DNA of 64,000 bases from Dickeya poaceiphila (GTDB lineage Bacteria > Pseudomonadota > Gammaproteobacteria > Enterobacterales > Enterobacteriaceae), in NCBI RefSeq assembly GCF_007858975.2, contig NZ_CP042220.2, forward strand, positions 558,001 through 622,000, read 5' to 3'. Under the pieces are notes generated by a model, which was not told where the DNA came from, searched no databases, and saw only the letters and a program-made list of their open reading frames with translations. Positions 1-9,980 of this stretch are shown in pieces. The position numbers and the translations under genes were made by a program. Numbering within the stretch: position 1 is the stretch's first letter; each line of letters begins with the position of its first letter.

Positions 1-51
1 TGCCGTAGTTTCATATATCATCAGCGGCATGATTATTCACTGGTGATAACA

Positions 52-978
52 ATGATATCCATTTTGCTGTTGGATTCCCGTGCGGATGAACTACGAGATA
101 TGCTGCATAACGTGGCGCCAGGCTTGCCGCTGGTGATTGGCTCAGGTGAACCTGCTCAGGCTGCAACCTGCGACATCTGGGTAGGCGAGCCAGACAAGGC
201 TGCCCGGTTGCTGGCTCAGGGGGTGAAACCTCTCTGGCTGCAGTCAACCTGGGCCGGCTATCAACCTTTGCTGGCCGCAGGGCTACCGCGTGATTATCGC
301 TTAAGTCGGGCGGTGGGGGTATTTGGTCAGCCTATTGCTGAATACGTAATAGCCTATCTGTTGCAGCATGAGTTGCATCTGGCGCAACGTTATCGGAGTC
401 AGCGGAGTGGTGAATGGAAAAAGGTATTGCCGGGATCACTGTTTGGGCGTCGGGTGTTGATTGTCGGCGCGGGGGATATAGGCCGTGAAGTAGCGGTTTT
501 TTTGCAGCCGTTTGGCGTAGTGCTGCACGGTATTGCTCATTCACCGCGTGAGATGCCACTGTTTGAGCGCGTGGAAGGATTATCGTCGCTTGAACGGGCT
601 GTTGCATCAGCTGATTATGTCATCAACATCTTACCGGATACGCCAGAGACGACGAATATCTACCATGCGAAGGTGTTTGCTGCGATGAAGCCTTCGGCAT
701 TATTTATTAATGTGGGTCGCGGTACTGCAGTGGTGGATGCCGATTTGTGTACTGCCTTGAGCGAGAGGCGGATCGCTGCGGCGGTGCTGGATGTGTTTCG
801 GCAAGAACCGCTACCGGAGTCGCATCCTTTCTGGCAGACGCCGAATCTTACGATCACCGCACATGTTGCCGGACCTCTGGTGCCAGCCCGGTTGGGGGAA
901 TTGTTTTTGGATAATCTGCCGCGCTTCCGGCAAGGGCTGGCGCTGGTGGGTGAGGTGGATTTCTCACGGTCTTACTGA
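52..978 (+). CDS. D-2-hydroxyacid dehydrogenase (NAD(P)-dependent, GhrA-like)
   Basis: This 308-residue protein has the layout of the D-isomer-specific 2-hydroxyacid dehydrogenases. A Rossmann nucleotide-binding motif GAGDIG sits near residue 139, followed by the three catalytic positions: Arg in NVGRG (about 223), Glu in RQEPLP (about 252) and His in TAHVAG (about 272). Such enzymes reduce glyoxylate, hydroxypyruvate or related 2-keto acids in the cytoplasm; the exact substrate cannot be read here. Length and ending resemble E. coli GhrA, but overall similarity looks moderate, so no symbol is given. I chose the ATG at 52, preceded by GGTGA at good spacing, over an in-frame GTG at 43. It appears to be a single gene, with a tRNA gene next. 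Confidence 0.8.
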   Translation: MISILLLDSRADELRDMLHNVAPGLPLVIGSGEPAQAATCDIWVGEPDKAARLLAQGVKPLWLQSTWAGYQPLLAAGLPRDYRLSRAVGVFGQPIAEYVIAYLLQHELHLAQRYRSQRSGEWKKVLPGSLFGRRVLIVGAGDIGREVAVFLQPFGVVLHGIAHSPREMPLFERVEGLSSLERAVASADYVINILPDTPETTNIYHAKVFAAMKPSALFINVGRGTAVVDADLCTALSERRIAAAVLDVFRQEPLPESHPFWQTPNLTITAHVAGPLVPARLGELFLDNLPRFRQGLALVGEVDFSRSY

Positions 979-1028
979 TGATAAAATGTTGGTTTCTGAA
1001 TAAAGGGGATAAAATTGTTTTTTCCCTC

Positions 1029-1057
1029 TTGTCAGCGTGGGCAGATTGGTTCATAAT
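1029..1057 (+). promoter_or_regulatory. Putative promoter for the tRNA-Gly gene
   Basis: TTGTCA at 1029-1034 and CATAAT at 1052-1057 are separated by 17 bases, a good sigma-70 match. It would give a leader of about 130 bases before the tRNA. A weaker alternative (TTGCGT at 1152, AATACT at 1174) lies closer. Confidence 0.4.
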
Positions 1058-1193
1058 GCTGCCCTCTTTGCGATGCAGTGTTTAAAGTTCAATTAAATCA
1101 ATGAGTTAGTTGCACAATTACAAGGGTGGCGCAAAATATGTCCACGCCAGTTTGCGTTTGTTGAAAAAACGTCAATACTTAAGCGTTGCATGT

Positions 1194-1269
<76 letters not shown>

Positions 1270-1342
1270 GTTTTTCACTCTCCTATTCTTTTTCAGTTGT
1301 CATATCGTTTTTCTGCATATGTTCATACTTTTCTGAACAGAC

Positions 1343-1351
1343 TTATCCACA
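1343..1351 (+). promoter_or_regulatory. DnaA box (perfect TTATCCACA)
   Basis: Exact match to the strong DnaA-binding 9-mer, in the gap between tRNA-Gly and queG. A second copy in the same orientation begins 161 bases downstream. Confidence 0.75.
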
Positions 1352-1399
1352 GCCTAAAAACAGGCGTCGTGTACTTACGTTGAAACATCATGAAAAAGA

Positions 1400-1425
1400 T
1401 TTTATTTCAAAACATTGAAATAAAA
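1400..1425. repeat. AT-rich perfect inverted repeat between the two DnaA boxes
   Basis: Arms of 11 bases (1400-1410 and 1415-1425, core TTTATTTCAA / TTGAAATAAA) flank the loop AACA. No GC clamp is present, so it is not a typical terminator; it could extrude as a cruciform or bind a dimeric protein. Confidence 0.7.
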
Positions 1426-1503
1426 AGATAATTTTATGATAAAAAACGATATCCAGATCACTTGTACTTTTTGTGATGATTGATTGACAACGTTTTTTTA
1501 AAA

Positions 1504-1512
1504 TTATCCACA
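1504..1512 (+). promoter_or_regulatory. DnaA box (perfect TTATCCACA)
   Basis: Second exact DnaA 9-mer, same orientation as the one at 1343, about 40 bases before the end of queG. Together they suggest a datA-like DnaA-titration locus (see findings). Confidence 0.75.
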
Positions 1513-1554
1513 GATAAATCGTTCAGCCTCGTCAAACCATTGCAATGCAAAATT

Positions 1555-2694
1555 TCAGGCATCTCGTGGCAAACCTTTCTCGACTGCGCGGATCAATCGC
1601 TTTTTTTGCGGCAACTGAATGTCAACAGCGTACTGCTCACGTCGTACCAATTGTTGGCTGATTGCCCAGTGAATGTGTTCGTCCAGCAAGGCGCTTTCCC
1701 CTAATCGGGTTTGCAGCGCCAGAACAATGCGATCTTCGTAGGGGGCGTTGCCCAGCGCGACTGCAATATTGCGCAGCCAACGTTCGTGGCCGATGCGGCG
1801 AATGGCTGAGCCTTCAGTGACTCGCAGGAAACGGGCTTCATCCCAGCTAAATAATTCCAGTAACTCCGGTGCGTGCAGCGCCGCCCGTGGGCTGAAGTCG
1901 GGTTCATCGGTGAGTTGTGAGAAACGGTTCCAGGGGCAGATCAACTGACAATCGTCGCAGCCGTAAATGCGGTTTCCCATTAAAGGGCGCAGGGACTCCG
2001 GAATGGGGCCTTCCAGTTCAATCGTCAGATAGGAAATACAACGGCGGGCATCAACGGTATAAGGTTCGACAATAGCGCCGGTAGGGCAGGTCGTCATACA
2101 GGCGACACATTTGCCACACTGTTCTTCAACCGGCTGGTCTACCGGCAAAGGAAGGTCAATCAACAGTTCTCCCAGAAAGAACCAGGAACCAGCCTCCCGG
2201 TTCAACACCAGTGAGTGCTTGCCAACCCAGCCAAGCCCGGCTTTAGCAGCCAGTGGCCGTTCCATGATCGGCGCGGAATCGACAAAGGGGCGAAATTGCA
2301 ATTCACCGCAGTGCTCTTGAATCCGGTCGCCCAGTTTTTTCAGCCGCTGACGCAGTAGCTTATGGTAGTCGCGCCCCAAGGCGTAGCGGCTGACATAACC
2401 GAGGTGCGGGTTTTTCAGCGTGCTGGCAAACGCGGCTTTGGGAGGCAGATAATTCATGCGTACACTGATGACGCGTAACGTACCGGGCAGCAGTTCATGC
2501 GGGCGTGCTCGCATCATGCCATGACGCGCCATCCATTCCATTTCGCCGTGATACTGCTGGTCTAGCCACGCCTGAAGCCGGGGTTCTTCATGAGACAAAT
2601 CGGTGTCGCAAATTCCCACTTGCTGGAAACCCAATTCAAGCCCCCATTGTTTAATGAGTTGTGCGAGTTTGTGGAGATCGTCGGGGTATGTCAT
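1555..2694 (-). CDS. queG: Epoxyqueuosine reductase QueG
   Basis: QueG carries out the last step of queuosine synthesis, reducing epoxyqueuosine to queuosine at the wobble base of GUN-anticodon tRNAs, using cobalamin and two [4Fe-4S] clusters. The 379-residue protein shows both ferredoxin-like cysteine sets, CGKCVACMTTCP and CDDCQLICPWN, with the family segments LGWVGKHS and MERPLAAKAGLGW before them. Length matches E. coli QueG. It is divergent from nnr and convergent with the tRNA gene, the same neighbourhood as in E. coli. No defect is seen. Confidence 0.96.
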   Translation of the reverse strand: MTYPDDLHKLAQLIKQWGLELGFQQVGICDTDLSHEEPRLQAWLDQQYHGEMEWMARHGMMRARPHELLPGTLRVISVRMNYLPPKAAFASTLKNPHLGYVSRYALGRDYHKLLRQRLKKLGDRIQEHCGELQFRPFVDSAPIMERPLAAKAGLGWVGKHSLVLNREAGSWFFLGELLIDLPLPVDQPVEEQCGKCVACMTTCPTGAIVEPYTVDARRCISYLTIELEGPIPESLRPLMGNRIYGCDDCQLICPWNRFSQLTDEPDFSPRAALHAPELLELFSWDEARFLRVTEGSAIRRIGHERWLRNIAVALGNAPYEDRIVLALQTRLGESALLDEHIHWAISQQLVRREQYAVDIQLPQKKRLIRAVEKGLPRDA

Positions 2695-2871
2695 GGGTAA
2701 CCATCAAGAAGAAACCGGGAAGCTGATTTTATCATTTGTTTCTCTGACACCGCTTGTGCTGAATTGAATTCAGCGTATTCGTTATCTTTTTCCGTTTATC
2801 GGTGTATGGCCCTTCCCGGCAGACCTTGCTAAGTTGGGGCGCACTATCCTGCTTACCGACTGAGGGATGAG

Positions 2872-4413
2872 ATGCATCAAAACCAACGCGTGTATCAGCC
2901 CGGCGGATCCTTAGCCGACCTGCCTCATACTGTTTTTTTGCCTGACTGGTTGCGCCGTGAGGAACCCAGAGCGGCGGAGTTTGTCGGCGTCTCATTACAT
3001 ACGCTTATGCTGCGTGCGGGCGATGCGGCTTTTCGTATTGCACGGCAGCAGTATCCTGCTGCCCGGCACTGGTTGATTCTGTGCGGGCATGGCAACAACG
3101 GCGGCGATGGGTACGTGGTTGCCGCGCTGGCACACAATGCCGGACTGACGGTAACCGTAGTCGCGCAGCGTGGCAATCAGCCTCTGCCGGCAGAAGCGCA
3201 TCTGGCGCGTCAGGCATGGCGTGATATGGGCGGCAGCGAACAGCATGTGGATGCGCCATGGCCTGATGGTGTAGATTTGATCATTGACGGACTGCTGGGA
3301 ACCGGGCTAACGTCCGCTCCCCGCGCACCTTATGATGCGCTGATTATTCAGGCTAACCACCACCCGGCACCGATCATCGCGTTGGATATTCCCTCTGGAT
3401 TGAATGCGCAAACCGGCGTTTACTCAGGGGCTGTGATTCACGCCGCGCACACGGTGACGTTTATTACGCTCAAACCCGGCATATTAACCGGACAGGCACG
3501 GGATGTCGTCGGGCGGCTTCACCACCATGATTTGGGATTGGGCGACTGGCTGGCGCAACAGACAGCGCCGATTGCGCGTTTGACAGCGTCCTCGCTGACG
3601 CAATGGCTGAAGCCGCGACGTCCAGGCGCGCACAAAGGCGAACATGGCCGATTGCTGATTATCGGCGGCGATGAGGGCACCGGCGGTGCGGTTTTTATGG
3701 CGGGAGAAGCGGCACTACGTAGTGGTTCGGGCTTGGTGCGAGTGCTTACTCACAGGCACTATCTGGCCACGTTACTGGTGGCGCGCCCGGAACTGATGGT
3801 GCAGGAACTGACCACGGATTCGGTCAACGCGGGCATCGAATGGGCTGATGTGGTGGTGATAGGACCGGGGTTGGGTCAGCGTGAATGGGGAAAAAACGCA
3901 CTACGAATCGCAGAAAATTGTAACAAATCCATGTTATGGGATGCTGATGCGCTCAACCTGCTGGCAATCAGTCCGCATAAACGTCAGAATCGCGTTTTGA
4001 CGCCTCATCCCGGTGAAGCGGCCCGTCTGTTGAACTGCCGGATTGCTGATATTGAGAGTGATCGCTTACTTGCTGCGCAACGTCTGGTAAAACGCTATGG
4101 CGGCGCTGTTGTGCTAAAGGGTGCTGGTACGGTGCTGGCAAACGAACAGGGCGCACTGGCGATTGCCGATGTGGGGAATCCAGGCATGGCGACTGGCGGC
4201 ATGGGGGACGTGCTGGCGGGTATGATTGGGGCGATGTTGGCGCAAGGGCTGTCGTTGTATGACGCGGCCTGCGCTGGCTGTGTGGCTCACGGCGCGGCAG
4301 CAGATTGGCTGGCGCAGCGACAGGGCACACGCGGGATGTTGGCAACCGATTTGATGGCGGTATTGCCGCAGTATGTAAATCCTGAGCGGATATCCTTAGA
4401 AAACACAGAATGA
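2872..4413 (+). CDS. nnr: Bifunctional NAD(P)HX epimerase / ADP-dependent dehydratase
   Basis: Nnr (YjeF) repairs hydrated NADH and NADPH. The N-terminal half (about 1-225) is the YjeF_N epimerase with the glycine-rich [13 protein letters not shown] motif. The C-terminal half is the ribokinase-like dehydratase, with [13 protein letters not shown] near its start and the nucleotide/phosphate loop [14 protein letters not shown] near residue 440. At 513 residues it has the usual length of the fused form. The ATG at 2872 follows a purine-rich TGAGGGATGAG stretch. It is the first gene of the long operon and overlaps tsaE by four bases (ATGA), which suggests translational coupling. Confidence 0.96.
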   Translation: MHQNQRVYQPGGSLADLPHTVFLPDWLRREEPRAAEFVGVSLHTLMLRAGDAAFRIARQQYPAARHWLILCGHGNNGGDGYVVAALAHNAGLTVTVVAQRGNQPLPAEAHLARQAWRDMGGSEQHVDAPWPDGVDLIIDGLLGTGLTSAPRAPYDALIIQANHHPAPIIALDIPSGLNAQTGVYSGAVIHAAHTVTFITLKPGILTGQARDVVGRLHHHDLGLGDWLAQQTAPIARLTASSLTQWLKPRRPGAHKGEHGRLLIIGGDEGTGGAVFMAGEAALRSGSGLVRVLTHRHYLATLLVARPELMVQELTTDSVNAGIEWADVVVIGPGLGQREWGKNALRIAENCNKSMLWDADALNLLAISPHKRQNRVLTPHPGEAARLLNCRIADIESDRLLAAQRLVKRYGGAVVLKGAGTVLANEQGALAIADVGNPGMATGGMGDVLAGMIGAMLAQGLSLYDAACAGCVAHGAAADWLAQRQGTRGMLATDLMAVLPQYVNPERISLENTE

Positions 4414-4892
4414 AGACGCTTTTGTTACCTTTGCCGGATGAGGCAGCTACGATTGCGCTGGGGGCGGCGTTAGCCAGAGCCTGCGAGTGCGCTACTATTA
4501 TTTATCTACTGGGTGATCTGGGGGCGGGTAAGACCACGTTGAGCCGCGGATTCCTGCAGGCGTTGGGTCACCAGGGTAATGTGAAAAGCCCGACCTATAC
4601 GCTGGTGGAGCCTTATGCGCTGTTGCCGCGCCCGGTATATCACTTTGACCTTTATCGACTGGCGGACCCTGAAGAACTGGAGTTCATGGGGATTCGTGAC
4701 TATTTGTCGCAAGATGCTATCTGCCTGATTGAGTGGCCGCAACAAGGCGCAGGCATCCTGCCGGATGCGGATATTGAGTTGCAGCTCGGTTATCAGGGCG
4801 TGGGCCGACAGGCGGAGATTAAAGCCCGTACACCAGAAGGTGAACGGATTGTGGCGGCATTGGCTGCACAACCGGAGCAGGAAGCGCCATGA
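4410..4892 (+). CDS. tsaE: tRNA threonylcarbamoyladenosine synthesis ATPase TsaE
   Basis: TsaE is the small ATPase that works with TsaB and TsaD to install t6A at position 37 of ANN-decoding tRNAs. The 160-residue protein has the Walker A loop GDLGAGKTT at residues 35-43, then the family segments [10 protein letters not shown] and HFDLYRL and the LIEWPQ motif. It overlaps nnr upstream and amiB downstream by four bases each (both ATGA), so the three genes are probably translated together. Length and order match E. coli yjeE. Confidence 0.96.
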   Translation: MKTLLLPLPDEAATIALGAALARACECATIIYLLGDLGAGKTTLSRGFLQALGHQGNVKSPTYTLVEPYALLPRPVYHFDLYRLADPEELEFMGIRDYLSQDAICLIEWPQQGAGILPDADIELQLGYQGVGRQAEIKARTPEGERIVAALAAQPEQEAP

Positions 4893-6565
4893 CTATGCGG
4901 TTGATGAGAGCGTTGTCAGGGCTATTGCTGATGCTGTCATGGCCGCTGTGGGCCAGCAGCCTGACCGATATTCGTGTGAATAACGCAGCCAGTGAGGCGA
5001 TTGTTACGCTGAGTTTCAGTGGTCAGCCAGTATATGAATATTTTTCGTTGAGCAACCCGAATCGGGTGGTTATCGATATCAGTCAGTCCGGCGTCATGAA
5101 AGGATTGCCGCTGGCGTTTAATGGCCAGAATCTGATTGGCCGCATCCGTACCAGCAACGCCAAAGACCCTAAAAGCCTGCGTCTGGTTATCGACCTGACG
5201 CAGAAGGTACAGGTCAGGGCGGCGAAGGATGGTGCGAGTGCAGTGTTTACTCTGACTGGTGAGCGCAAACCTACAGCCCGTAAGCCTATAGCGCAGCCGT
5301 CGGCGCAGGTCGGGCGCAATCCGCTGGTACCTCAGACATCCACTGCCGCCGTCGCGTCGGTGCCGACCCGTGTGTCAGGGCGGTCAGGCAACGGCGAGAA
5401 AATCATTGTAGCGATTGATGCCGGCCACGGTGGTCAGGACCCCGGCGCGACCGGGCCGGGTGGGCTACATGAAAAAAATGTCACTATCTCGATAGCGCGT
5501 AAGCTGCGCGCCATTATGAGTGCCGACCCGGAGTTCAAACCGGTTCTGACCCGTGATGGCGACTACTTTATTTCGGTGATGGGGCGTTCCGACGTAGCGC
5601 GCAAGCAGGGGGCTAACCTGCTGGTTTCGATTCATGCCGATGCCGCGCCTAACCGTGGCGCGACGGGGGCATCGGTATGGGTATTATCCAACCGGCGCGC
5701 CAACAGCGAAATGGCCAACTGGCTGGAACAACACGAAAAGCAGTCCGAGTTGCTGGGTGGCGCGGGCGATTTGCTGGCCAACAGCGCTGCTGACCCTTAC
5801 CTGAGTCAGGCGGTGCTGGATTTGCAGTTCGGCCATTCACAGCGGGTAGGCTACGATGTGGCGGTAAAAGTGTTGCGTGAATTGCAGCGGGTGGGCAGCT
5901 TGCATAAGCGCCGGCCAGAGCACGCCAGCCTGGGTGTACTGCGTTCACCGGATATTCCGTCTTTACTGGTGGAAACCGGGTTTATCTCTAATCCGAGCGA
6001 GGAACGGCTGCTGGGCAGCAACGAGTATCAGGAAAAAATTGCCAACGCTATCTATCAGGGGTTGCGCAGCTATTTCCAGACTCATCCGTTACAAAATGTC
6101 CCAAAGCAGGAAAACCGTCCGCTCGGTTTGCAGACGGTGAAGAAAAAGACCACAGCCACTGAGCCTGTTCAGGCAGCAACAGGGGCAACGGGGCGTCATA
6201 CTGTGGTGACCGGAGAAACGTTATCGGGAATCGCCGCGCGTTATGGTGTCAGTATGGACGCCATTCGTGACGTTAACCACCTGAAGAAAGACGTGGTCTG
6301 GGTGGGGCAGCGGCTGAAGATTCCATCCGACGCTTCATCGGTGGCTGGAACAGCGTCAGCGACGAAGAGCAAACCCGTTGTGACCACCCTATCCCCGCGC
6401 ACGAAGAAAAGCGCAACCGTGATAAAACACAAAGTAGTGCGGGGCGATACGCTGAGTGACATCGCTAGCCGGTATGGCGTAAGTATGAAAGTTATCCAGC
6501 AGGCGAACAACATGTCTTCCGGTACTGTGCAGTTAGGGCAGACGTTGATTATCCCTTCTGCCTGA
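4889..6565 (+). CDS. amiB: N-acetylmuramoyl-L-alanine amidase AmiB
   Basis: AmiB is a periplasmic zinc amidase that splits septal peptidoglycan during daughter-cell separation, activated by EnvC. The 558 residues read as: signal peptide (1-23, ending LWASS), AMIN domain targeting the septum (about 25-125), a low-complexity linker, Amidase_3 domain (about 170-390) with zinc ligands in [12 protein letters not shown] and SIHADA and the catalytic-region Glu in LVETGFISN, then two LysM repeats (about 432-475 and 512-556). E. coli AmiB is shorter, about 445 residues with one LysM, as I recall; the second LysM here is the difference. It begins inside the tsaE stop codon. Confidence 0.95.
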   Translation: MTMRLMRALSGLLLMLSWPLWASSLTDIRVNNAASEAIVTLSFSGQPVYEYFSLSNPNRVVIDISQSGVMKGLPLAFNGQNLIGRIRTSNAKDPKSLRLVIDLTQKVQVRAAKDGASAVFTLTGERKPTARKPIAQPSAQVGRNPLVPQTSTAAVASVPTRVSGRSGNGEKIIVAIDAGHGGQDPGATGPGGLHEKNVTISIARKLRAIMSADPEFKPVLTRDGDYFISVMGRSDVARKQGANLLVSIHADAAPNRGATGASVWVLSNRRANSEMANWLEQHEKQSELLGGAGDLLANSAADPYLSQAVLDLQFGHSQRVGYDVAVKVLRELQRVGSLHKRRPEHASLGVLRSPDIPSLLVETGFISNPSEERLLGSNEYQEKIANAIYQGLRSYFQTHPLQNVPKQENRPLGLQTVKKKTTATEPVQAATGATGRHTVVTGETLSGIAARYGVSMDAIRDVNHLKKDVVWVGQRLKIPSDASSVAGTASATKSKPVVTTLSPRTKKSATVIKHKVVRGDTLSDIASRYGVSMKVIQQANNMSSGTVQLGQTLIIPSA

Positions 6566-6588
6566 TCCGGTTGAAACGAGGAGAATCC

Positions 6589-8538
6589 ATGTCGATTCAG
6601 GTGCTGCCGCCCCAGTTGGCGAACCAGATTGCTGCCGGTGAAGTGGTAGAGCGGCCTGCGTCGGTCGTTAAAGAACTGGTGGAAAACAGTCTGGATGCTG
6701 GCGCGACGCGAATCGATATTGAAATCGAACGCGGCGGTGCGAAGCTGATTCGCATTCGGGATAACGGCTGCGGTATTGATAAGTCAGATCTGGCGCTGGC
6801 GCTGGCTCGTCATGCCACTAGCAAAATAGCCACGCTTGACGATCTGGAAGCGATTGTCAGCCTGGGATTTCGCGGCGAAGCGCTGGCCAGTATCAGTTCC
6901 GTCTCCCGGCTGACGCTCACATCCCGCACTGATGCGCAGACTGAGGCGTGGCAGGCTTATGCCGAAGGGCGTGAGATGGCAGTGACCGTCAAGCCGGCGG
7001 CACATCCGGTTGGCACGACACTGGAAGTGCTGGACCTGTTTTACAACACCCCAGCCAGACGCAAGTTTTTGCGTACCGAAAAAACCGAATTCATGCACAT
7101 CGATGAAGTGGTGCGGCGCATTGCGCTGGCCCGTTTCGATGTGGCGATCACGTTACATCACAATGGCAAGTTGATCCGGCAATATCGCGCCGTGTCGGAG
7201 CCGGCGCAGCGTGAAAGGCGGCTTGGCAGCATCTGTGGCGCGGCGTTTTTGCAACATGCGCTGGCCGTTTCCTGGCAGCATGGCGATCTGAATATTCATG
7301 GTTGGGTGGCGGACCCCGCCGGGTCGCGCCAGTTGCCGGAAATGCAGTACTGCTATGTCAATCGGCGCATGATGCGCGACCGCCTGATCAATCATGCGAT
7401 TCGTCAGGCGTATCAGGATCAATTGCGAGACGAACAGCAGCCCGCTTATGTGCTGTATCTGGACGTCGATCCCCATCAGGTGGATGTCAATGTGCATCCG
7501 GCCAAGCATGAAGTCCGCTTTCATCAGGCCCGGCTGGTGCATGACTTTATCTATCAGGCGGTGATGACGGTATTGCAGCAGGCTGCATCACCGGGTTTGA
7601 GTGGTGCTGGTGATACGCAGGCGTCGGCAACGCCATGGCAGCCGGAAAACCGCATCGCTGCAGGTGAAAACCATTTTTCCCGGCCAGTCCAGCCAGCGCC
7701 GGAAACGTCGGGAATCGTAGCCTCGTCGAGTCACTCAGGGCGTCATGCTCGTGACCAGTCGTCTGCCCGAACGCAGACGACTGGTTATCAAAAGAAGCAA
7801 GGCGAGCTGTACCAGCAGTTGCTGCATACAGAATCTTCGCAGCCGCAACATGTCGCTCGTGAGGCTCCGCCAGTAAGGGATAAGGTTACGCCAGTAAAGG
7901 ATGCGCCAGCGGTGCAGCCTGATGTAACGGAAAAAGCCGCGGTCTTCGATGCCCCTCCGCTGGAGAGTCATGTACTGAGCTTGGGACGTGTGCTGACGGT
8001 GTACCCACCTGATTATGCGTTGGTGGAGTATCGTCAGGGGTTGGCATTGTTGTCGTTGACGGTAGCTGAGCGTTTCCTTCGTCAGGCCCAATTGACGCCG
8101 CCGGAAACCGGCGAGGGATTGCGGCCTCAGCCGTTGTTGATTCCCCAACGGCTGACGTTGAATGCATCTGAACTGGTGGTTATGCAGCAGCAACAATCAT
8201 TGTTGGCCTACATGGGGATAGAGGTTGACGTTGCACCGCCGCGTGCCACGTTGCGGGCGGTACCTTTACCTTTGAGGCAACAAAATTTACAAAACTTGAT
8301 TTCTGACCTGTTAGGCTATCTTGCTGATTATCAAGACGCAAAGCCTGATATGGTGGCGGGGTGGATAGCCGGACAGCTCGATAACGAGCGTGAAAGCTGG
8401 ACACTGGCTCAGGCCGTACAGTTGCTGTCCGATGTAGAGCGTTTATGTCCTTTTCAGGTAAAAACGCCGCCGCCAGAATTGTTATATGTGATGGATATTG
8501 AATCTGCCATCAGGGCGTTGAAGCATGAACGAGTTTGA
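6589..8538 (+). CDS. mutL: DNA mismatch repair protein MutL
   Basis: MutL couples MutS mismatch recognition to MutH and UvrD. The GHKL ATPase motifs lie in the N-terminal part: [17 protein letters not shown] and [10 protein letters not shown]. The middle linker is rich in Gln, Ser and Ala, and the C-terminal dimerisation domain follows. No DQHAxxE metal motif is present, as expected for species that use MutH for strand incision. The ATG at 6589 has a strong ACGAGGAG ribosome site; an in-frame TTG at 6571 lies upstream of that site and is unlikely. At 649 residues it is longer than the 615 of E. coli, mostly in the linker. It overlaps miaA by 14 bases. Confidence 0.96.
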   Translation: MSIQVLPPQLANQIAAGEVVERPASVVKELVENSLDAGATRIDIEIERGGAKLIRIRDNGCGIDKSDLALALARHATSKIATLDDLEAIVSLGFRGEALASISSVSRLTLTSRTDAQTEAWQAYAEGREMAVTVKPAAHPVGTTLEVLDLFYNTPARRKFLRTEKTEFMHIDEVVRRIALARFDVAITLHHNGKLIRQYRAVSEPAQRERRLGSICGAAFLQHALAVSWQHGDLNIHGWVADPAGSRQLPEMQYCYVNRRMMRDRLINHAIRQAYQDQLRDEQQPAYVLYLDVDPHQVDVNVHPAKHEVRFHQARLVHDFIYQAVMTVLQQAASPGLSGAGDTQASATPWQPENRIAAGENHFSRPVQPAPETSGIVASSSHSGRHARDQSSARTQTTGYQKKQGELYQQLLHTESSQPQHVAREAPPVRDKVTPVKDAPAVQPDVTEKAAVFDAPPLESHVLSLGRVLTVYPPDYALVEYRQGLALLSLTVAERFLRQAQLTPPETGEGLRPQPLLIPQRLTLNASELVVMQQQQSLLAYMGIEVDVAPPRATLRAVPLPLRQQNLQNLISDLLGYLADYQDAKPDMVAGWIAGQLDNERESWTLAQAVQLLSDVERLCPFQVKTPPPELLYVMDIESAIRALKHERV

Positions 8539-9466
8539 AACAGCGCAGCATCCGCCAGTCATTTTTCTTATGGGGCCGACGGCGTCTGGGAAAACCGCGC
8601 TGGCGATGGCATTGTGCGAGCACCTTCCTGTTGAGTTGATTAGCGTGGATTCGGCGCTGATTTATCGTGGTATGGATATCGGCACGGCAAAACCCAGTCA
8701 GGAAGAGCTGGCGCGCGCCCCGCATCGCCTGCTTGATATCCGTGATCCGGCGCAGGCCTATTCCGCCGCAGATTTTCGGCGCGATGCGCTGCAGGCGATG
8801 GCGGAGATCACTGCCGCAGGGCGTATTCCGCTACTGGTGGGCGGCACTATGTTGTATTTCAAGGCATTGCTGGAAGGGTTGTCGCCGTTGCCGCCAGCGG
8901 ATGCGCAGGTACGTCAGGAGATAGAAGAACGTGCCCGAACTGAGGGATGGGAGGCGTTACATCGTCAGTTGAGTATCATTGATCCGGTGGCGGCGGCTCG
9001 GATTCATCCAAATGATCCGCAGAGACTGTCGCGGGCACTGGAAGTTTTTTTCGTTTCAGGTAACACTTTAACTGAGTTGACAAAGACATCCGGTGAAGCG
9101 TTGCCCTATCGTGCTCATCAGTTTGCCATTGCTCCGGCAACCCGCGAATTGTTGCATGAGCGGATAGCGCTACGCTTTCGGCAGATGTTGGACGCAGGCT
9201 TTGAAGCAGAGGCGCGGGCGCTGTTTGCACGGGCGGATTTGCACCCTGCGTTGCCGTCAATTCGTTGTGTCGGATATCGCCAGATGTGGTCATATTTGTC
9301 GGGAGAAATAGATTACGATGAAATGGTGTATCGTGGTATCTGTGCCACCCGTCAACTGGCAAAGCGCCAGATTACCTGGTTACGAGGCTGGGAAGGGGTT
9401 CGCTGGCTTGACAGCGAGCAGCCCAAAGAGGCGTTACGCGCAGTGATTCAGGTTGTTAGTGCATAG
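8525..9466 (+). CDS. miaA: tRNA dimethylallyltransferase MiaA
   Basis: MiaA adds a dimethylallyl group to A37 of tRNAs reading UNN codons, the first step to ms2i6A. The 313-residue protein has the P-loop [11 protein letters not shown] near residue 17, the substrate motif [19 protein letters not shown], and the C-terminal VGYRQMW and [15 protein letters not shown] segments typical of the family. Its start lies within the end of mutL. The following hfq has its own leader of about 125 bases, which includes a short GAACC/GGTTC stem at 9541-9554. Confidence 0.96.
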   Translation: MNEFETAQHPPVIFLMGPTASGKTALAMALCEHLPVELISVDSALIYRGMDIGTAKPSQEELARAPHRLLDIRDPAQAYSAADFRRDALQAMAEITAAGRIPLLVGGTMLYFKALLEGLSPLPPADAQVRQEIEERARTEGWEALHRQLSIIDPVAAARIHPNDPQRLSRALEVFFVSGNTLTELTKTSGEALPYRAHQFAIAPATRELLHERIALRFRQMLDAGFEAEARALFARADLHPALPSIRCVGYRQMWSYLSGEIDYDEMVYRGICATRQLAKRQITWLRGWEGVRWLDSEQPKEALRAVIQVVSA

Positions 9467-9591
9467 GTTAGTCGATTGTGTACAATTGCCTGTCGCTGCA
9501 ATTAACTGATTCCCGGAAAAATTTTTATAACGTTATTTTAGAACCGCAGGGTTCTTTGTTACAAACAACAAGCAAATAAGGAAAATATAGA

Positions 9592-9891
9592 ATGGCTAAG
9601 GGGCAATCTTTGCAAGATCCGTTCTTAAACGCTTTGCGTCGTGAACGTGTTCCGGTTTCGATTTATTTGGTTAATGGCATCAAACTGCAAGGCCAGATTG
9701 AGTCTTTCGATCAGTTTGTGATTTTGCTAAAAAACACGGTCAGTCAGATGGTGTACAAACACGCCATTTCAACGGTAGTACCGTCTCGCCCGGTGTCGCA
9801 TCACAGTAATAATCCTGGCTCAAATAACTACCATGCCAATAATCAGGCGGCACAGCAACAGCCGCAGCAGGAAAGTGATGACGCTGAATAA
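9592..9891 (+). CDS. hfq: RNA chaperone Hfq
   Basis: Hfq forms a hexameric Sm-like ring that pairs small RNAs with mRNAs. The Sm1 motif ([13 protein letters not shown]) and the Sm2 motif ([12 protein letters not shown]) are intact. The opening [20 protein letters not shown] matches the E. coli protein. The C-terminal tail is polar, Asn/Gln-rich and ends ESDDAE, the acidic tip that helps release RNA. Length is 99 residues against 102 in E. coli. A ribosome site AAGGAAA precedes the ATG. A hairpin with a T-run follows, so part of the transcripts may stop before hflX. Confidence 0.98.
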   Translation: MAKGQSLQDPFLNALRRERVPVSIYLVNGIKLQGQIESFDQFVILLKNTVSQMVYKHAISTVVPSRPVSHHSNNPGSNNYHANNQAAQQQPQQESDDAE

Positions 9892-9908
9892 CGCGTCCTT
9901 ACCAGTTT

Positions 9909-9965
9909 ACCACGGCGGGAAAGTCACTGATTTCAGCGGCTTTCACTGCCGTGGTCGCTTTTTTC
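9909..9965 (+). terminator. Hairpin terminator between hfq and hflX
   Basis: ACCACGGC at 9909-9916 pairs perfectly with GCCGTGGT at 9948-9955, followed by CGCTTTTTT. The long loop suggests partial termination, separating the hfq dose from the hflXKC genes. Confidence 0.6.
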
Positions 9966-9980
9966 TGAGAGGGTGCCCGG

